Below, in pieces: positions 53,606 through 64,000 of a stretch of 64,000 nucleotides of DNA. How positions within the stretch are numbered: the first letter of the stretch is position 1; the number at the start of each line of letters is the position of its first letter. The translations under genes were made by a program, and so were the position numbers. The stretch comes from Perognathus longimembris pacificus (taxonomy: Eukaryota > Chordata > Mammalia > Rodentia > Heteromyidae), in assembly GCF_023159225.1 (NCBI RefSeq), contig NC_063161.1:3723690-3787689 (forward strand), written 5' to 3'. Under the pieces are notes generated by a model, which saw only the letters and a program-made list of their open reading frames with translations, was not told the DNA's origin and did not search any database.

Positions 53606-55016
53606 TCTGGCCCGCAGCCCCTCTCTCAGGGTGCGTTGCTGGCGGCCATGTCCGAGCTGGGTCCTGGTGGGCACGCGGCGGGGTCTCCGTGCCCCACTGG
53701 GGGGCTCCGGGGTGGATCTCCTTGCTGCCTCCGTGGCTCTGTTGATTTGGGGGTATCCAGGTCCCCCAAGTCCTCCGTGGCTTAGCCCTGGGACCTAAGT
53801 GAGGCAGGAAGACGCGGGCAGCGTGCACAGGAGCCGGGCGGGGAAGAAGCCCAGCAGGCCTGGCCCTCCCTCCTGCCCAGGCGATCCGTGGTGTTTCCGT
53901 GGTGGGGGTGGGGGGAGCCCCTCCCTCTCGTCCTCCAGGGCCGGCCGCAGGCTCGCAGCCCCCGAGGGACGGCGTGGCCACCGCGGGGCAGCCTGGGGCA
54001 GGGGCTTCCCAGGGGGGAGGGCTGCCCCGTCCTCGTTCCCACGTGGGCTGGCCACGGCCAGCGGTCCAGGCGCTGGCTGCTGGCCCCGCGGGTGGGGGGG
54101 GCTGACCCTCTAACTGGGGGGGGACATTTCCTGGCGGCTATCTTGCCAGTGGACCACTGACCTCTGACCTCATCTTGGGGCAGGAAGGGGCTCTGTGTGG
54201 CTCGGGGTTTTGGGGGGCTGACTTCTGGGGAGACCCAGCCCCTCCTGCCTCCGTCTGCAGGTCACCCGCAGGCCCTGGGTCCCAGGCTTCAGGTGCCTTT
54301 GACCCCCAGGGGCCTCCCTGGGGCATTGGGCCAGCGGGAGAGGGGCGCACAGCCCTGGGTGTGAATTCTCCCTCACTGGGCTTCTGTTTGTCTCTGCCAA
54401 GCAAAGCCCCCCCCCCCAAGTGCCACGTGAACCCCATGGAATAGGCTCAGGAGAGCCTGGTGTTCTCAGAGGTTGGCGATGGAAGGACATCTTTGCGTGC
54501 CATCTCTCCCTCCAGAGGGTGGCAGAACTTGGCGGGGTGGGGAGGGGGGGTCCCCCGCTTGCTTTCTGTCTCTGAGCCCCTGGGGGAGGGCGGAGCCAAC
54601 AGACGAGCGGGGTCTCCCCAGCGGGGGGCCCCCTGTCTCCCCAGCCGGGGCCGGCAGAGCTCGTGCCTTGGCCGCCGGGTGCCCAGCCCTTGCCTCCCGC
54701 CGAGGGGCGCCTGGCACGGGCCTTTCTGGAAGCAGAGCCCCGTGTCCCCGCCCCCCCCCCCTTCCCCGGGGCCACACTGAGACACGCAGACTTCTAAGCC
54801 GCCGCTGCGAAGGGACGTTTAATTTGGAAAAGGTTTCCCTGGCTGAATGGAAACTTCTGGGCCGAGAGGGAGATGCGTGCAGCTCATGGAGGCCGGAAGC
54901 GGGAAGCCTCGGGTCCACCGTTCCGGAAGGCGGCGGGAGCAGCCGGGCTGGGAAGGAAAACGAAAGAATGGCGTTTACAATGGGGTTCTTCTTGTCTTGT
55001 TTGATGACGCTACTGA
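53606..55016. other. Intergenic, nothing recognised
   Basis: GC-rich unique sequence with G/C homopolymers. Confidence 0.5.
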
Positions 55017-55214
55017 GGTTGACCTCGGCCTGGGCGCTGTCTCTTGGCTGTTTTGTTCAGGGTTCTATAGGCTGCGGCCACTCGAGCTACAGCTCCGCTG
55101 GTTAATTGGAGATAGGAGCTTCCTGGACTTTCCTGCCCAGGCTGGCTTCGAACTGGGATCCTTGGATCTCAGCCTCCTGAGTAGCTGGGGTGACAGGCGT
55201 GAGCCGCCAGCTCC
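55017..55214 (-). repeat. Geo-type SINE, antisense
   Basis: 'cactcgagctacagctccgc', 'ttaattggagataggagctt' and 'gtagctggggtgacaggcgt'. A short SINE-like fragment follows at 55255-55350. Confidence 0.85.
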
Positions 55215-55789
55215 TTAACTGGAGCAGTTTTCAAAAGCAAGTTTCTAACAGCTGTGGACCTGGGGGTGTTGGTGTACACCTGCAACCCCAGCCCTCTGGG
55301 TGCGGTGGCACACTCCTGTAACCCCAGCCCCCTGGGGGTGTCGGCTGTGGACGCAGGGTCTCCCGCCACCGGCAGAGACGCCGGAAAGATGGAGCAACGA
55401 TCCCGCCGGTCGGCACGGCGACGCGGGCGTCTTCCGTTCTTGCCGCTTCTCCCACGAACGCGGTCCAGGCGTCCAGGAGAGGGCGCGTCCCGGCTTTGTG
55501 TCGCTTCTCTCTTCCCGGCGTCAGTGCCGTCACCCCAGCGCCCGCCGCAGCCGCACACCAGATTCGAGACGCCGCCCGGGCGCCTGGGGCCCAGTCGGGC
55601 TCCGTCTCTTGCGAAAGCGGCTGCGAGGCCGGGAATTCTAGACCACAGGGGCCCATCTGAGAGCCATTTCCTCATTGCTCCCGCCCCAGCCTGGCCCTGG
55701 CCCCCCTCCCCAGCCCTGCCAGGGCCCCCCCACCCAGCCCCGGCCCCCACCATCCACTTTCCAGCTTCTGTCTGTCCACACTGAATCTT

Positions 55790-55982
55790 TTTTTTGGCCA
55801 GTCCTGGGACTCAGGGCCTGAGCACTGTCCCTGGCTTCTTCTTGCTCAAGGCTAGCACTCTGCCACTTGAGCCACAGCGCCGCTTCTGGCCGTTTTCTGT
55901 ATACGTGGTGCTGGGGAATCGAACCCAGGGCCTCGTGTATCCGAGGCAGGCACTCTTGCCACTAGGCCATATCCCCAGCCCC
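55790..55982 (-). repeat. IDL-Geo SINE, antisense (first of two at one site)
   Basis: T-run, 'ggccagtcctgggactcagg', 'cacttgagccacagcgccgc', 'tggtgctggggaatcgaacc', ending at atccccagcccc. Flanked by 'cacactgaatcttttt' on both sides. Confidence 0.92.
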
Positions 55983-55997
55983 AACACACTGAATCTT

Positions 55998-56260
55998 TTT
56001 CTTTCTTTCTTTCTTTCTTTTTTTTTTTTTTTTTGGCCAGTCCTGGGCCTTGGACTCAGGGCCTGAGCACTGTGGGTGTGTGTGGGTATTGGCCCACTGT
56101 GCCAATACCAAGCTTCTTTTTGCTCAAGGTTAGCACTCTGCCACCTGAGCCACAGCGCCCCCTCTGGCTGTTTTCTGTATATGTGGTGCTGGGGAATCGA
56201 ACCCAGAGCCTCATGTATACAGGGCAAGCACTCTACCACTAGGCCACGTTCCCAGCCCCC
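55998..56260 (-). repeat. IDL-Geo SINE, antisense (second of two at one site)
   Basis: A long T/C tail, then the same antisense order. An extra block of about 40 nt ('gtgtgtgggtattggcccac') lies between the Geo box and the rest. The flanks share 'ctgaatctt' with the neighbouring insertion. Confidence 0.9.
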
Positions 56261-56369
56261 CTGCTGAATCTTAAAAGTTGACCCGTTCAACTTAAATATC
56301 CACTTGGCTCCCCGCTGGGAGGCTCTAGCACTCCTCCCAGGTCCTCGCCTTGTATTTATTTGTAAAGAG

Positions 56370-56555
56370 GTGTGAATTCAGGGCCCTGCCCTCGCTCCCG
56401 GGGCCCGCTACCACCGGAGCCGCGGCGCCTCCAGCCCTCCCCACTCTGCTCGTGTTTTCCGGTAGGTTCTCTCTTTCCGCCACCTCGGGATTGTAGTTGT
56501 CCAGCTTACGCTTCCCACGTGGCTGGGGTGACAGCCTGCACCCTGAGCCCGCAGA
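56370..56555 (-). repeat. Old Geo-like SINE, antisense
   Basis: 'gtgaattcagggccctgccc', 'gctaccaccggagccgcggc' and 'cacgtggctggggtgacagc'; highly diverged. Confidence 0.5.
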
Positions 56556-56852
56556 CGGTGCGTGTGCGTGTGCGTGTGCGTGTGCGTGTGCGTGTGCGTG
56601 TGAGAGAGAGAGAGAGAGAGAATCCTGGGCTTAACCTGAGGACCCGGGTGCTGTCGCTGAGCTTCCTTTTCTTTGTTCTGCTTAAGGCTGGCACCCTACC
56701 ACTTGGACCACAGCTCCGTCCCTGGCTTTCTGGTGGTTAATGAGAGCGAAGCGTCCCACGGACTGCCCTGCCTGGGCTGGCTTTGAACCTCCATGCTCAG
56801 ATCTCAGCGATCTCGGCGTCCTGCGGAGCTGGGGTTGCCGGGGGGGGGGGGG
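56556..56852 (-). repeat. (GTGTGC)n(GA)n plus Geo-type SINE, antisense
   Basis: A hexamer/GA microsatellite, then 'ctaccacttggaccacagct', 'cctgggctggctttgaacct' and a G-run. The order matches the antisense SINE with its simple-sequence tail. Confidence 0.8.
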
Positions 56853-57194
56853 GGCCGCTGGCGTCTGGTGCGGGGCTCGTTTCTCAAGCAGGGTCTTGGG
56901 GCCTGGGCTGCCTCCCTCCTGCTTGGGCCTTCGGTGTCTCGGGGTGACAGGCACCGCTGGCCCAGCAAGCCCGGGCCGTCCAGCCCTCCCTCCCCTTGGG
57001 CAGCAGGCCTTGGTAAACTTGGCAGAGGCCCCTCCGCCCCGAGGCCTCGCGTGGGCCTGTGGCCTCTGGCACAGGAGGCCCGGCCGGCTGGCGGGGGAAG
57101 TCAGGCAAAGGCGAGCGGACTCTGCCCCTCCTCCCTCAGCCAGCGCCAGCGCCTGCCCCTCCCCCATCCTCACTCACTCTGCGGGGGGGGGGGG

Positions 57195-57480
57195 TGTCAG
57201 CAGGGACAGAGGATCCACCCACCCACCCCATATCCATCTATGCACCCATCCTTCCCTCCCTCCCTCCCAGCCTCCACCCATCTGCCCACCCACCCATCTA
57301 TCCAGCCACCCATCTATCCACCCATCCCTCCCTCCCATGTCTTCCCTCCCTCCCTCCCTCCCTCCCTCCCTCCCTCCACTCATCCACCCATCTATCCACC
57401 CATCCCTCCCTCCCATGTCTTCCCTCCCTCCCTCCCTCCCCCCATCCACCCATCTATCCACCCACCCCCCTCTCCCACAC
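57195..57480. repeat. (CATC)n/(CCCT)n simple repeat
   Basis: Tetramer-based repeat with two near-identical segments of about 70 nt (marker 'tctatccacccatccctccc'), preceded by a G-run. Confidence 0.93.
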
Positions 57481-57659
57481 CTATTATCTATCACCCGCCT
57501 GTCTGTTGTTCATCCGTCACCCTTCATTCACCATCTGTGCACACCCCGCTCTCGTGTTCATCCATCCACCACGCGTCCAAGTTGTCCGCAAGAACGCGGT
57601 TTAAAGAAGTCCCTTGGTCGTTTTTCATTGGGATATTTGGTTTTTAAATTTGAAGTTGT

Positions 57660-57925
57660 AAGTTCCTTCCCTTCCCCCCCTCCCCTCCCCTTCCCTTCCC
57701 CTTCCCTTCTCTTCCCCTCCACTCCCCTCCCCTCCTCTTCAGTTCCCCTCTCCTCTCCTTCTTCTTCTCCCCTCCCCTTCCCTTCCCTTCCCTTCCCCTC
57801 CCCTCCCCTTCCCTTCCCCTCTCCTCTCCTCCCCTCCCCTTTCCTTCCCTCCCCTCCCCTTTCCTTCCCTCCCCTCTCCTCCCCTTCCTTTTGTTTTCCT
57901 CTTCCCCTCTCCCTTTTTTCTTTTC
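57660..57925 (+). repeat. Polypyrimidine tract (CCCTT)n
   Basis: About 265 nt of almost uninterrupted C/T, capable in principle of intramolecular triplex formation. It directly precedes the antisense B1. Confidence 0.95.
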
Positions 57926-57926
57926 T

Positions 57927-58052
57927 TTCTTTTTGTGACAGAACCTCTATGCCGCCCAGGCTGGTCTCGAACCCAGCATACCCCAGGTTGACACCTCCTC
58001 TCTCAGCCTCCCACGTGCTGTGATTATAGACCCGCGCTGTCATGTCTGGCTT
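57927..58052 (-). repeat. B1 element (7SL-derived), antisense
   Basis: 'gcccaggctggtctcgaacc', 'ctctcagcctcccacgtgct' and 'tgtcatgtctggctttatgg' are characteristic of antisense rodent B1. It is the clearest B1 in the window. Confidence 0.88.
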
Positions 58053-58244
58053 TATGGTTGTTTTAGAATGCATTCTGGGTACTAGGCTTTATTAGATTCT
58101 CGATTTACACATGCTTTATCAGGGTCTTTGGATTGTTTTCATACTTACTCATGTTCTTCAAAACCCACAAGTTTTTAGATTCAAGTTACCTAGTGTTTTC
58201 TCTGGTGTTTGTGTTGTGGATGTCATATTTTAAAAGCTACTGAC

Positions 58245-58516
58245 TCCAGGTGCCAGTGGCTCAGGCCTAGAATCCTAGCTACTCAGGAGGCTGAGATCTG
58301 AGGATGGCGGTTCAAAGCCAGCCCAGGCAGGAAAGTCTGTGACACTTTTATCTCCAATTGACTGCTAAAAACGCTGGAAATAGAGCTGTGGCTCAAGTGG
58401 AAGAGTGCTGGCCTTGAGCAAAAAAGCGAAGGGACAGGGCCCAGGCCCCGAGTTCAAGCTCCAGGGCCAACACATGCATGCATGCATGCAGACAGACAGA
58501 CAGACAGACACACACA
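58245..58516 (+). repeat. Geo-type SINE, sense, with CATG/CAGA tail
   Basis: 'cagtggctcaggcctagaat', 'ttcaaagccagcccaggcag', 'tagagctgtggctcaagtgg' and 'cccgagttcaagctccaggg', then (catg)n and (caga)n repeats. Confidence 0.92.
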
Positions 58517-58867
58517 AATGCACGCACACACACGCTGCTAACTAATCCAGGCTCATGAAGGCTTGCACTCCTCTAAGAGTGTTAGTGTGAACCCACCGGT
58601 GTCTGTGCTTCATCCTGTGGTCTCGGGGGGGGGGGGGCGGGGAATCTAGCTGCATTCCTTCACACGGGGTCTTCCATTATCTTAGCACCGTTTGTCGAAC
58701 CGTTCTTTCCTCGGCGATTGTCTCGGCTCCTCGCTGAGTATCGACGGACTGTACGAGTACAGGTCTGCTTCGGGGCTTTCCGAGCTGCGTTCCGGCTCAT
58801 TGATCGGTACATCCATAGCCGGCACCACGCAGCCTCGACCGCCGGCTTCACAGGAAAACTCAACCCC

Positions 58868-58870
58868 GCT

Positions 58871-58912
<42 letters not shown>
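58868..58912. repeat. (GT)n(GA)n microsatellite
   Basis: About 12 GT units followed by about 9 GA units. Confidence 0.95.
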
Positions 58913-59164
58913 CCTGTGGTCTGAGCAGTTGACCTTTGACGCTGAGCCTCAGCCAAGCACTTTACGAATGGCTCCCCACATGCGTGTGGAGGGAAGGTGG
59001 CAGGCTGGACTCGAATCCAGGTCTGCTGCAAAGTGCTCGCCTTTAGTGGCCGTCCTCCCGGCTCCGTTCCTCCAGGTGGCCTCAAGACCCCCGGGGTGCC
59101 CCCGAGAGCGAGTGGGGCCCCTGGGAAGGGCGCCCGGCACTCCACGCGGCGAAGACGGCTTGGG

Positions 59165-59240
59165 AGGTGCCCGTCCTGGGGCTTGAACTCAAGGCCCGGG
59201 CACGGTCCCTTCGCTTGTTTCCTCAAGGCCGGCCAGCCTG
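59165..59240 (-). repeat. Geo SINE fragment, antisense
   Basis: 'tggggcttgaactcaaggcc' and 'cctcaaggccggccagcctg' only. Confidence 0.55.
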
Positions 59241-59423
59241 TGAGCCGCCAGGGCCCCGTGGGTACCGTGGCCTTCGAGGGCCCGCCTCCCGGGGGTCCTG
59301 TGAACCCCGGTCATCGCTCACCGGCCGCCAAGCGTCGTGGTGTTCCTTTGCCCCCGGTGTCCACAGGCTGGGCGGATGGCAGCTACCTGGAGGGCGGCAT
59401 GGGGGCTGCCTTCTCCGCGCGGG

Positions 59424-59437
59424 CCACTAGGGGGCAG
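59424..59437 (+). promoter_or_regulatory. CTCF-like core motif
   Basis: 'ccactagggggcag' followed by c matches CCASYAGRKGGCRS at every position, + strand. Confidence 0.6.
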
Positions 59438-59803
59438 CAGCGCACCACGCGTTCCCTTCCCACCGCCAGCCTTGGGCCGAGGCGCTGCCTGCCGGCTCTG
59501 CCCGGGTCAGAGTCTGACCCCCCCCCCCCCCGAGGGCATCGAGGCCACGCTGGACCGAGCAGGAGCACCGCCCAGCGCCCCCTGGGGCTCACCCTGCAAG
59601 GCCTTTCTGCTGTGCCCGGGGTTCGAGCCTGCCCAGGAGCGCCCGGTTATGGTGGCCAGGAGACTCCTGGGAGGGAGGTCGTGGAGGGCGGGCCCGGGGC
59701 CGCTGCCCCTAGGGGGGCCGGGGGCGTGGCCTGGAGTGGCGGCCGGCCCACAGCTGCCTCTGAGCAGCCGCGTCACCGGAAGCCCAGTGCAATAAGCAGC
59801 ACC

Positions 59804-60660
59804 GAGACGGCCAGGCGTTGGGGTACGCACCTGTAGCCCCCGCCGCTCGGGACGCTCAGATGGGGGGATCCGGGGAGCCAGGGGTTCAAGACTTGTCTTG
59901 CCATTTGCCCTTCCGTGTTTATCGCGGCACAATTCACAACAGCCAAAATATGGAATCAACCCAGATGCCCCTCCACAGACGAATGGATCCAAAAAATATG
60001 GTACCTATACACAGTGGAATACTACATAGCGATTAGGAATGGTGAAATATTGTTATTCGCAGGGAAATGGTCAGAACTTGAACAAATAATGTGGAGTGAG
60101 ACAAGCCTAGAACACAGAAAACAAAGGGGCATGATCTCCCTGATATATGACTGTTAACAAAGGGAGATGGAGAGACAGTAGAGACCAGGTCTGTGAAACC
60201 ATAAACTGCTTGTCAAATGGTATTCCCCACAGGATTGGGTCAGCGACCCAACATTATGTAACTAAAACCAAACAATTACTCAACATCTAAAGGTCAAAAA
60301 TTGACCTCTCAGTGGATCACAATAGCTCAAAAGCTATGTATGTACGTTCATATAAGACTACTGTCGACATATTGTCTAATGTGGACATTACATTTAAAGC
60401 ACTAGGTGAATTTTCTTGGGCATAGGCCACGTGGCTACTGTCTATGTTCTTGGTACATTGTATATTGTATATGTGTCTACCTGACCTAGGGAAGGGAAAG
60501 AAAAACAGGGTGTAAGATGTCACAAGAAATGGACACACTGCCCTACTATGTAACTGTACCCCGTTTGCACAACACCGTGTCAAAAAAAAATTTGTTTAAT
60601 ACATAAATAATTTAAAAAAAAGACTTGTCTTGCAAGCCAGTCTGAGGAAGTCCAGGACTG
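59804..60660 (+). repeat. SINE fragment split by the L1 insertion
   Basis: Left part 59804-59901 ('acggccaggcgttggggtac', 'gccaggggttcaag'); right part from 60634 ('aagccagtctgaggaagtcc'). Removing the L1 and one target copy rejoins a SINE-like order. Confidence 0.65.
59902..60619 (+). mobile_element. 5'-truncated L1 (ORF2 C-terminus and 3' UTR)
   Basis: The first part encodes a decayed end of the L1 ORF2 protein, with NMESTQMPLHRRMDPKNM and IHSGIL in one frame. About 500 nt of lower-GC 3' UTR and an A-rich tail follow. The 14-nt direct repeat 'aagacttgtcttgc' at 59888-59901 and 60620-60633 brackets it. Its base composition is far more AT-rich than the surroundings. It is an inactive truncated copy with no promoter or intact reading frame. 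Confidence 0.92.
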
Positions 60661-61790
60661 GCCACGCCACACCCACTCTGGGGTCAAAGCCCCCCGTCCA
60701 CTGCGCTGGGAATGCCAGCTGCCAGGTGCCCGGGCTGTGCCCGTCCCCGGGTACAGAAGAGGCTCAGGGAGAGGCAGGAACCTTCTGGAACGGCCAGGTG
60801 GTTGGCTGGTTATCCGGAGCCTCTTCCCCTGAAAGCCCGCCGCTGCCAAGAAGACTGGGTTGGACGGCGGGGTTGCTGGACAGGCGTGCGGGCCGCGGTG
60901 CCCGGGGGGGGGGGGGGGGGGCCGGGTCAGCCGTGTGCCGGGCTCCGGGCTCTTCGGGGCTCGGGGCGGCTCTGCGGACGCCAGGGGGCGCCAGCACCAC
61001 ACCCGGAGCCCGGCACGGGGCCTCCAGGAGCGGGCTCAGCCCCGGGGAAGCGCGGCTCCACTCCCCGCCCCCCCCCGGCCGGGTACCCCCGTGGGTAGCT
61101 CTGGGGTGCCCTCTCTCCACTGCCGTTCACCTTCCTCTCGGCCTTCCCCCCCCCCCCCAAGTCCGCCCTGACTCCCCGGCCCAGGGCTTGCTCTTCCCTC
61201 CAAATCCAGGCACAAGCGGGGCGCTGCTGCGGTTCCTGGCCGGCAGACTGCGAGGCCCGCGGTTTTGGGGAGCCCCGTGCTTTGGGGAGCCCGGCGTCCG
61301 CCTGGAGTTGTGCACGAGCTCTGCGAGTTGCCTCCCCAGTTCCGGCCGGGGCTCCGCGTCTCTGCGGGGGCTGGGGTCCCGGGTGGGCTGGGGGTACATG
61401 TCCCCCTCACCCCCCCACCCCCAGGCTCGCAGGTCAGGAGAAGCCTCCGGGAATTGCCTCCCAATGCAACCCAGCCTCACCCTGGCCGATATTATTTGAG
61501 GCCATTTGAACACTGTCGTTTGTATGATCCCCAAGTCGACACGACTTTTCTTAGTTTTGGGAAATCCAAAGCGTTAAGCACAACGGCTCCGTGTCTGCTC
61601 CAGACCTGGGGAGCGGGGGGAGGGGGTGGTGGGGGGGGTCTCACAGGTAGGCTGGCCAGGCCCGTCCCCAGGGTCCCTCCCGGGACAGGGCTGGCTTTTC
61701 TGAGACAAAGGAATCCGTGGGACCCAGGGCCATCCCCGCAGCCGCCTTGGCTCTGGAGGAGACAGCAGGTGCCCAGGACAAAGCAGCTCG
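60661..61790. other. Intergenic, nothing recognised
   Basis: GC-rich, with poly-G at 60905-60921 and poly-C at 61148-61157. No exon recognised. Confidence 0.5.
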
Positions 61791-61821
61791 GTTGCCAGGT
61801 AACGAGGGTCACCATAGCAAC
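61791..61821 (+). promoter_or_regulatory. Pair of RFX X-box motifs
   Basis: 'gttgccaggtaac' (61791-61803) and 'gtcaccatagcaac' (61808-61821) both fit GTNRCC-N(0-3)-RGYAAC exactly and are only 4 nt apart. Confidence 0.6.
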
Positions 61822-62881
61822 GCAGCCTCCTCGGAGGCGGTGGAAGCCCGGTTGCCCCCCCACCCTGCGGCTGGGGTGGGGTACGCCGGGCCGGGGCCGG
61901 GGGGTGGGGTGGGGTGGGGGAGGGGCTGGGCCGGGGCCCCGGGGTCTGCACCCCGCCCTGCCGCGGGCGCTGGGGTCATCCGCGGCTCCTCCATGTGCCA
62001 AGGGCAGGCGCCCGTCGCGTCCCTGTCCTTCCCCACGCCGTGCCAGGCTCTGCAGTGGCCCAGGTCACCCCTGGCTGCCCGGCACGGCGCCGGACACGCG
62101 ATGGGGGACCCCGGTGACTGCGGGGCGGCGGGGGGGGGGGAGGAGAGCGAAGCCTCGGGCCTCGCCGGGTGACCTTGCCGTGTCCCCGGCCTCTCGGGGC
62201 CTGGCTTCGTGTCCTCGGGGCTGCTTTGCCGCGACAGGCACAGGGGTTGGGACCCACGCGCTGGAGGTGGGGTGGGCCGGCTCCGTCTGCCCCCTCCCCC
62301 CCCTCCCCCTCCCCCAGAAGCCCCCCCCTCCAGCTTGAGTTATTCAGCACCCCATCCCGTGTGCCGGGGAACCGGGACCAGACGCCCCCCTCCCCCGCCT
62401 CCCTGTGCCCTGGGCTCCGCGTGTCGTGAACGGAGGCTGCCAGGCAGACAGTGCGCCCGGCGGGACCGTGGTGAGGCGGGGAGAGTCCAGCCAGCTCCGC
62501 CCCCCGCCCCCCCCCCCCCAAGGACAGACCCCTGGGTTCAGCCGCGTCATCTCCACCGCCTCTGTGACCTCGCCTGCCGCCCGGAACAGGGCGACGGGAA
62601 AGGGCGACCGAGGGCAGCAGCTCCCAGCCAGACCCGGTCCCCACGTGCCCCCCCACCCCCCGTCCTTCCTGCCCCCCTACTCCTGTGCTTGGTTCTTCTC
62701 CGTCCTCAGCCATTCTGCCCCCAGCACCCTGATTTCCTGATTCCCTGGGGCACAGGTTTCTGGAGGGGGGGGTCTACAGGGCCATCCCCAGCCCCCAGGG
62801 CACCGCCCGAAGGCCCCATCACGCCCGTCCGGGCGGGGGTGGGGTGCGGGAGGAGGCGGCCCGGCTTTCCTCAGCCCATTA
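61822..62881. other. Intergenic, nothing recognised
   Basis: Very GC-rich unique sequence with C-runs. No supported exon. Confidence 0.5.
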
Positions 62882-62906
62882 GTTGCCATGGAAACCTCCT
62901 AGCAAC
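62882..62906 (+). promoter_or_regulatory. X-box-like motif with extra half-site
   Basis: 'gttgccatggaaac' matches the X-box with one mismatch. A further half-site 'agcaac' lies at 62901-62906. Confidence 0.45.
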
Positions 62907-63074
62907 CACACCAACAGGATGTGCACCGCGGCCCAGGCGGTGGCTGCTGGGGGGGGGAGGTGGCCCCCCCCCGCCCGCCCAGGAGGGCTGCTGGGAGCCA
63001 GTGGGGCGGGGGGGGGGGGGAACCTGGGCGGGGTGGGGGGGACCTGGTGGCCATTCCTATGGACCACCTTCTGT

Positions 63075-63335
63075 GCGTGCATGCGTGTGTGTATGTATGT
63101 ATGTGTGTGAGCATGTGCGTGTGCGTGTGCGTGTGTGCATGCTGCCGTCAACACCGGGGTTTGAACTCAGGGCCTGGGCATCTACTGTCCTTTAGCTTTT
63201 CCTTGTTCAAGGCTGGCTCTGCCGCTTGAGTCTCTGGCTTCTTCGGTGTTTATTTGGAGATAAAAGTCTCCGGACTTTCCTGTCTGGCTTCCAACCACAG
63301 CCCTCCCGTCTCTGATCTCCCCGCGGTGCTCGGCT
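63075..63335 (-). repeat. GT-rich tail plus Geo-type SINE, antisense
   Basis: GT/GTAT repeats, then 'ggtttgaactcagggcctgg', 'ttgttcaaggctggctctgc' and 'tttatttggagataaaagtc'. Confidence 0.85.
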
Positions 63336-64000
63336 GTCCTGCTTGCTGGGGGGGGGGGCGGGCTGGGGGGGGGGAGCAGCAGTCCGCCAGGCCCTCCTCT
63401 CTGCCCCTGCCCGGTGGGCTCTGCGGCCCCGTCCTGGGCCTGCAGGTGTTGAAGAAGGGCGGGGCGGGAAGGGTAGCCATGTCGTTATCTGCAGAATGCG
63501 TAACCGGGGTCTGGGTTCTTCTTGGAGATGAGCCAGGGACCAGGCCGGGACTCAGGAGGAGGGCGTCCCCAACCCCGGAGGGGGACCCCCAGGCTGGCCT
63601 GCCGGGTGTCCGGGGCAGTGGCCCGAAGGGAGGGGTCACATTCTACCAGGCAGGGAGGGAGGGACGGGGTGGCGCTGGGCGCGGGCGGACCCCAGAGCCC
63701 CCACCCGGGCCGAGCCCCAGAGTGGATCCCGTGGTTAGCGGCGGGCAGCCGCCCCCCGGTCTGTCATCATGGGCACCGCCGGGCCGCCCCGCGACGGCCC
63801 GCTCGCAAAACCACCGCTGCTCCTGCCACCCCCCGTGACTGTCGTTGCGTTTGTTGTGGCTGCTTTAATCGCTGTTATCGCTGACACACGTCCACCTCCC
63901 CGGCACCCCTGCCCCCGGAGGCCGGCCGCCCGGGAGGGGCACTGGCCGCCCCACGCCTGGCGGTCTGCCCCCACAAGAATTGTCTGCAGCTGCCGCTCGT
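63336..64000. other. Intergenic, nothing recognised
   Basis: GC-rich unique sequence with G-runs to the window end. No exon recognised. Confidence 0.5.

Noticed and set aside
59572..59586. CTCF-like 'agcgccccctggggc'
   Set aside because: Only about 12 of 14 core positions agree, too weak beside the full match at 59424.
61264..62338. Long open frame of 357 codons on + near the X-box pair
   Set aside because: Overlapping long frames exist on the other strand too, composition is Pro/Gly/Arg-rich and no family is recognised.

Overview
The window is mammalian nuclear DNA from a GC-rich, repeat-dense region, and the interspersed repeats point to a rodent. Dimeric SINEs made of a tRNA-derived ID monomer joined to a second unit with the recurring text 'gtggcgctgtggctcaagtgg' occur dozens of times. 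This structure is known from geomyoid rodents (kangaroo rats, pocket mice, gophers; Geo and IDL-Geo SINE families). One 7SL-derived B1-type element and an L1 3' end agree with a rodent. The species call is inference from repeat type, not from a database match.

Two protein-coding genes can be read exon by exon. PHF21B lies on the + strand: nine consecutive internal or late coding exons between 1068 and 9098, including the complete PHD finger. Its 5' exons lie upstream of the window and its last coding exon is not seen. PRR5 (Protor-1, mTORC2 subunit) lies on the - strand: eight coding exons from 36343 down to 20243. They join in frame with canonical GT/AG sites to a 389-residue protein, so the gene looks intact. 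The two genes face each other tail to tail.

Layout: 1-9.1 kb PHF21B exons and SINE-bearing introns; 9.9-12.9 kb a minisatellite of about 80 units running into a 500-N gap (12869-13368); 13.4-20.2 kb intergenic with decayed SINEs, an L1 tail, an AT-rich unique segment and three GGAGCC minisatellites; 20.2-36.3 kb PRR5, whose introns carry several G/C-rich arrays, a 58-bp minisatellite of about 20 units and a second 500-N gap (35189-35688); 36.3-36.8 kb the PRR5 proximal CpG promoter with a tandemly duplicated GC-box unit; 37-48 kb upstream DNA without recognised genes; 48.3-48.9 kb a second CpG island with a CGG-repeat candidate first exon on the - strand; 48.9-50.7 kb a CAGACC heptamer array; 50.7-64 kb intergenic DNA with SINEs, one L1 insertion with clean target-site duplications, a CTCF-like site and a pair of RFX X-boxes.

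In human and mouse, ARHGAP8 lies between PRR5 and PHF21B. It is not visible here. Both gaps are exactly 500 N, which is a scaffolding placeholder, so the first gap may hide ARHGAP8 and the PHF21B terminal exon, or may be a wrong join. The most unusual property of the window is the number of tandem arrays whose unit contains a recognisable transcription-factor-like motif or strong G-quadruplex potential. No RNA genes, CRISPR arrays or prokaryotic features were seen.
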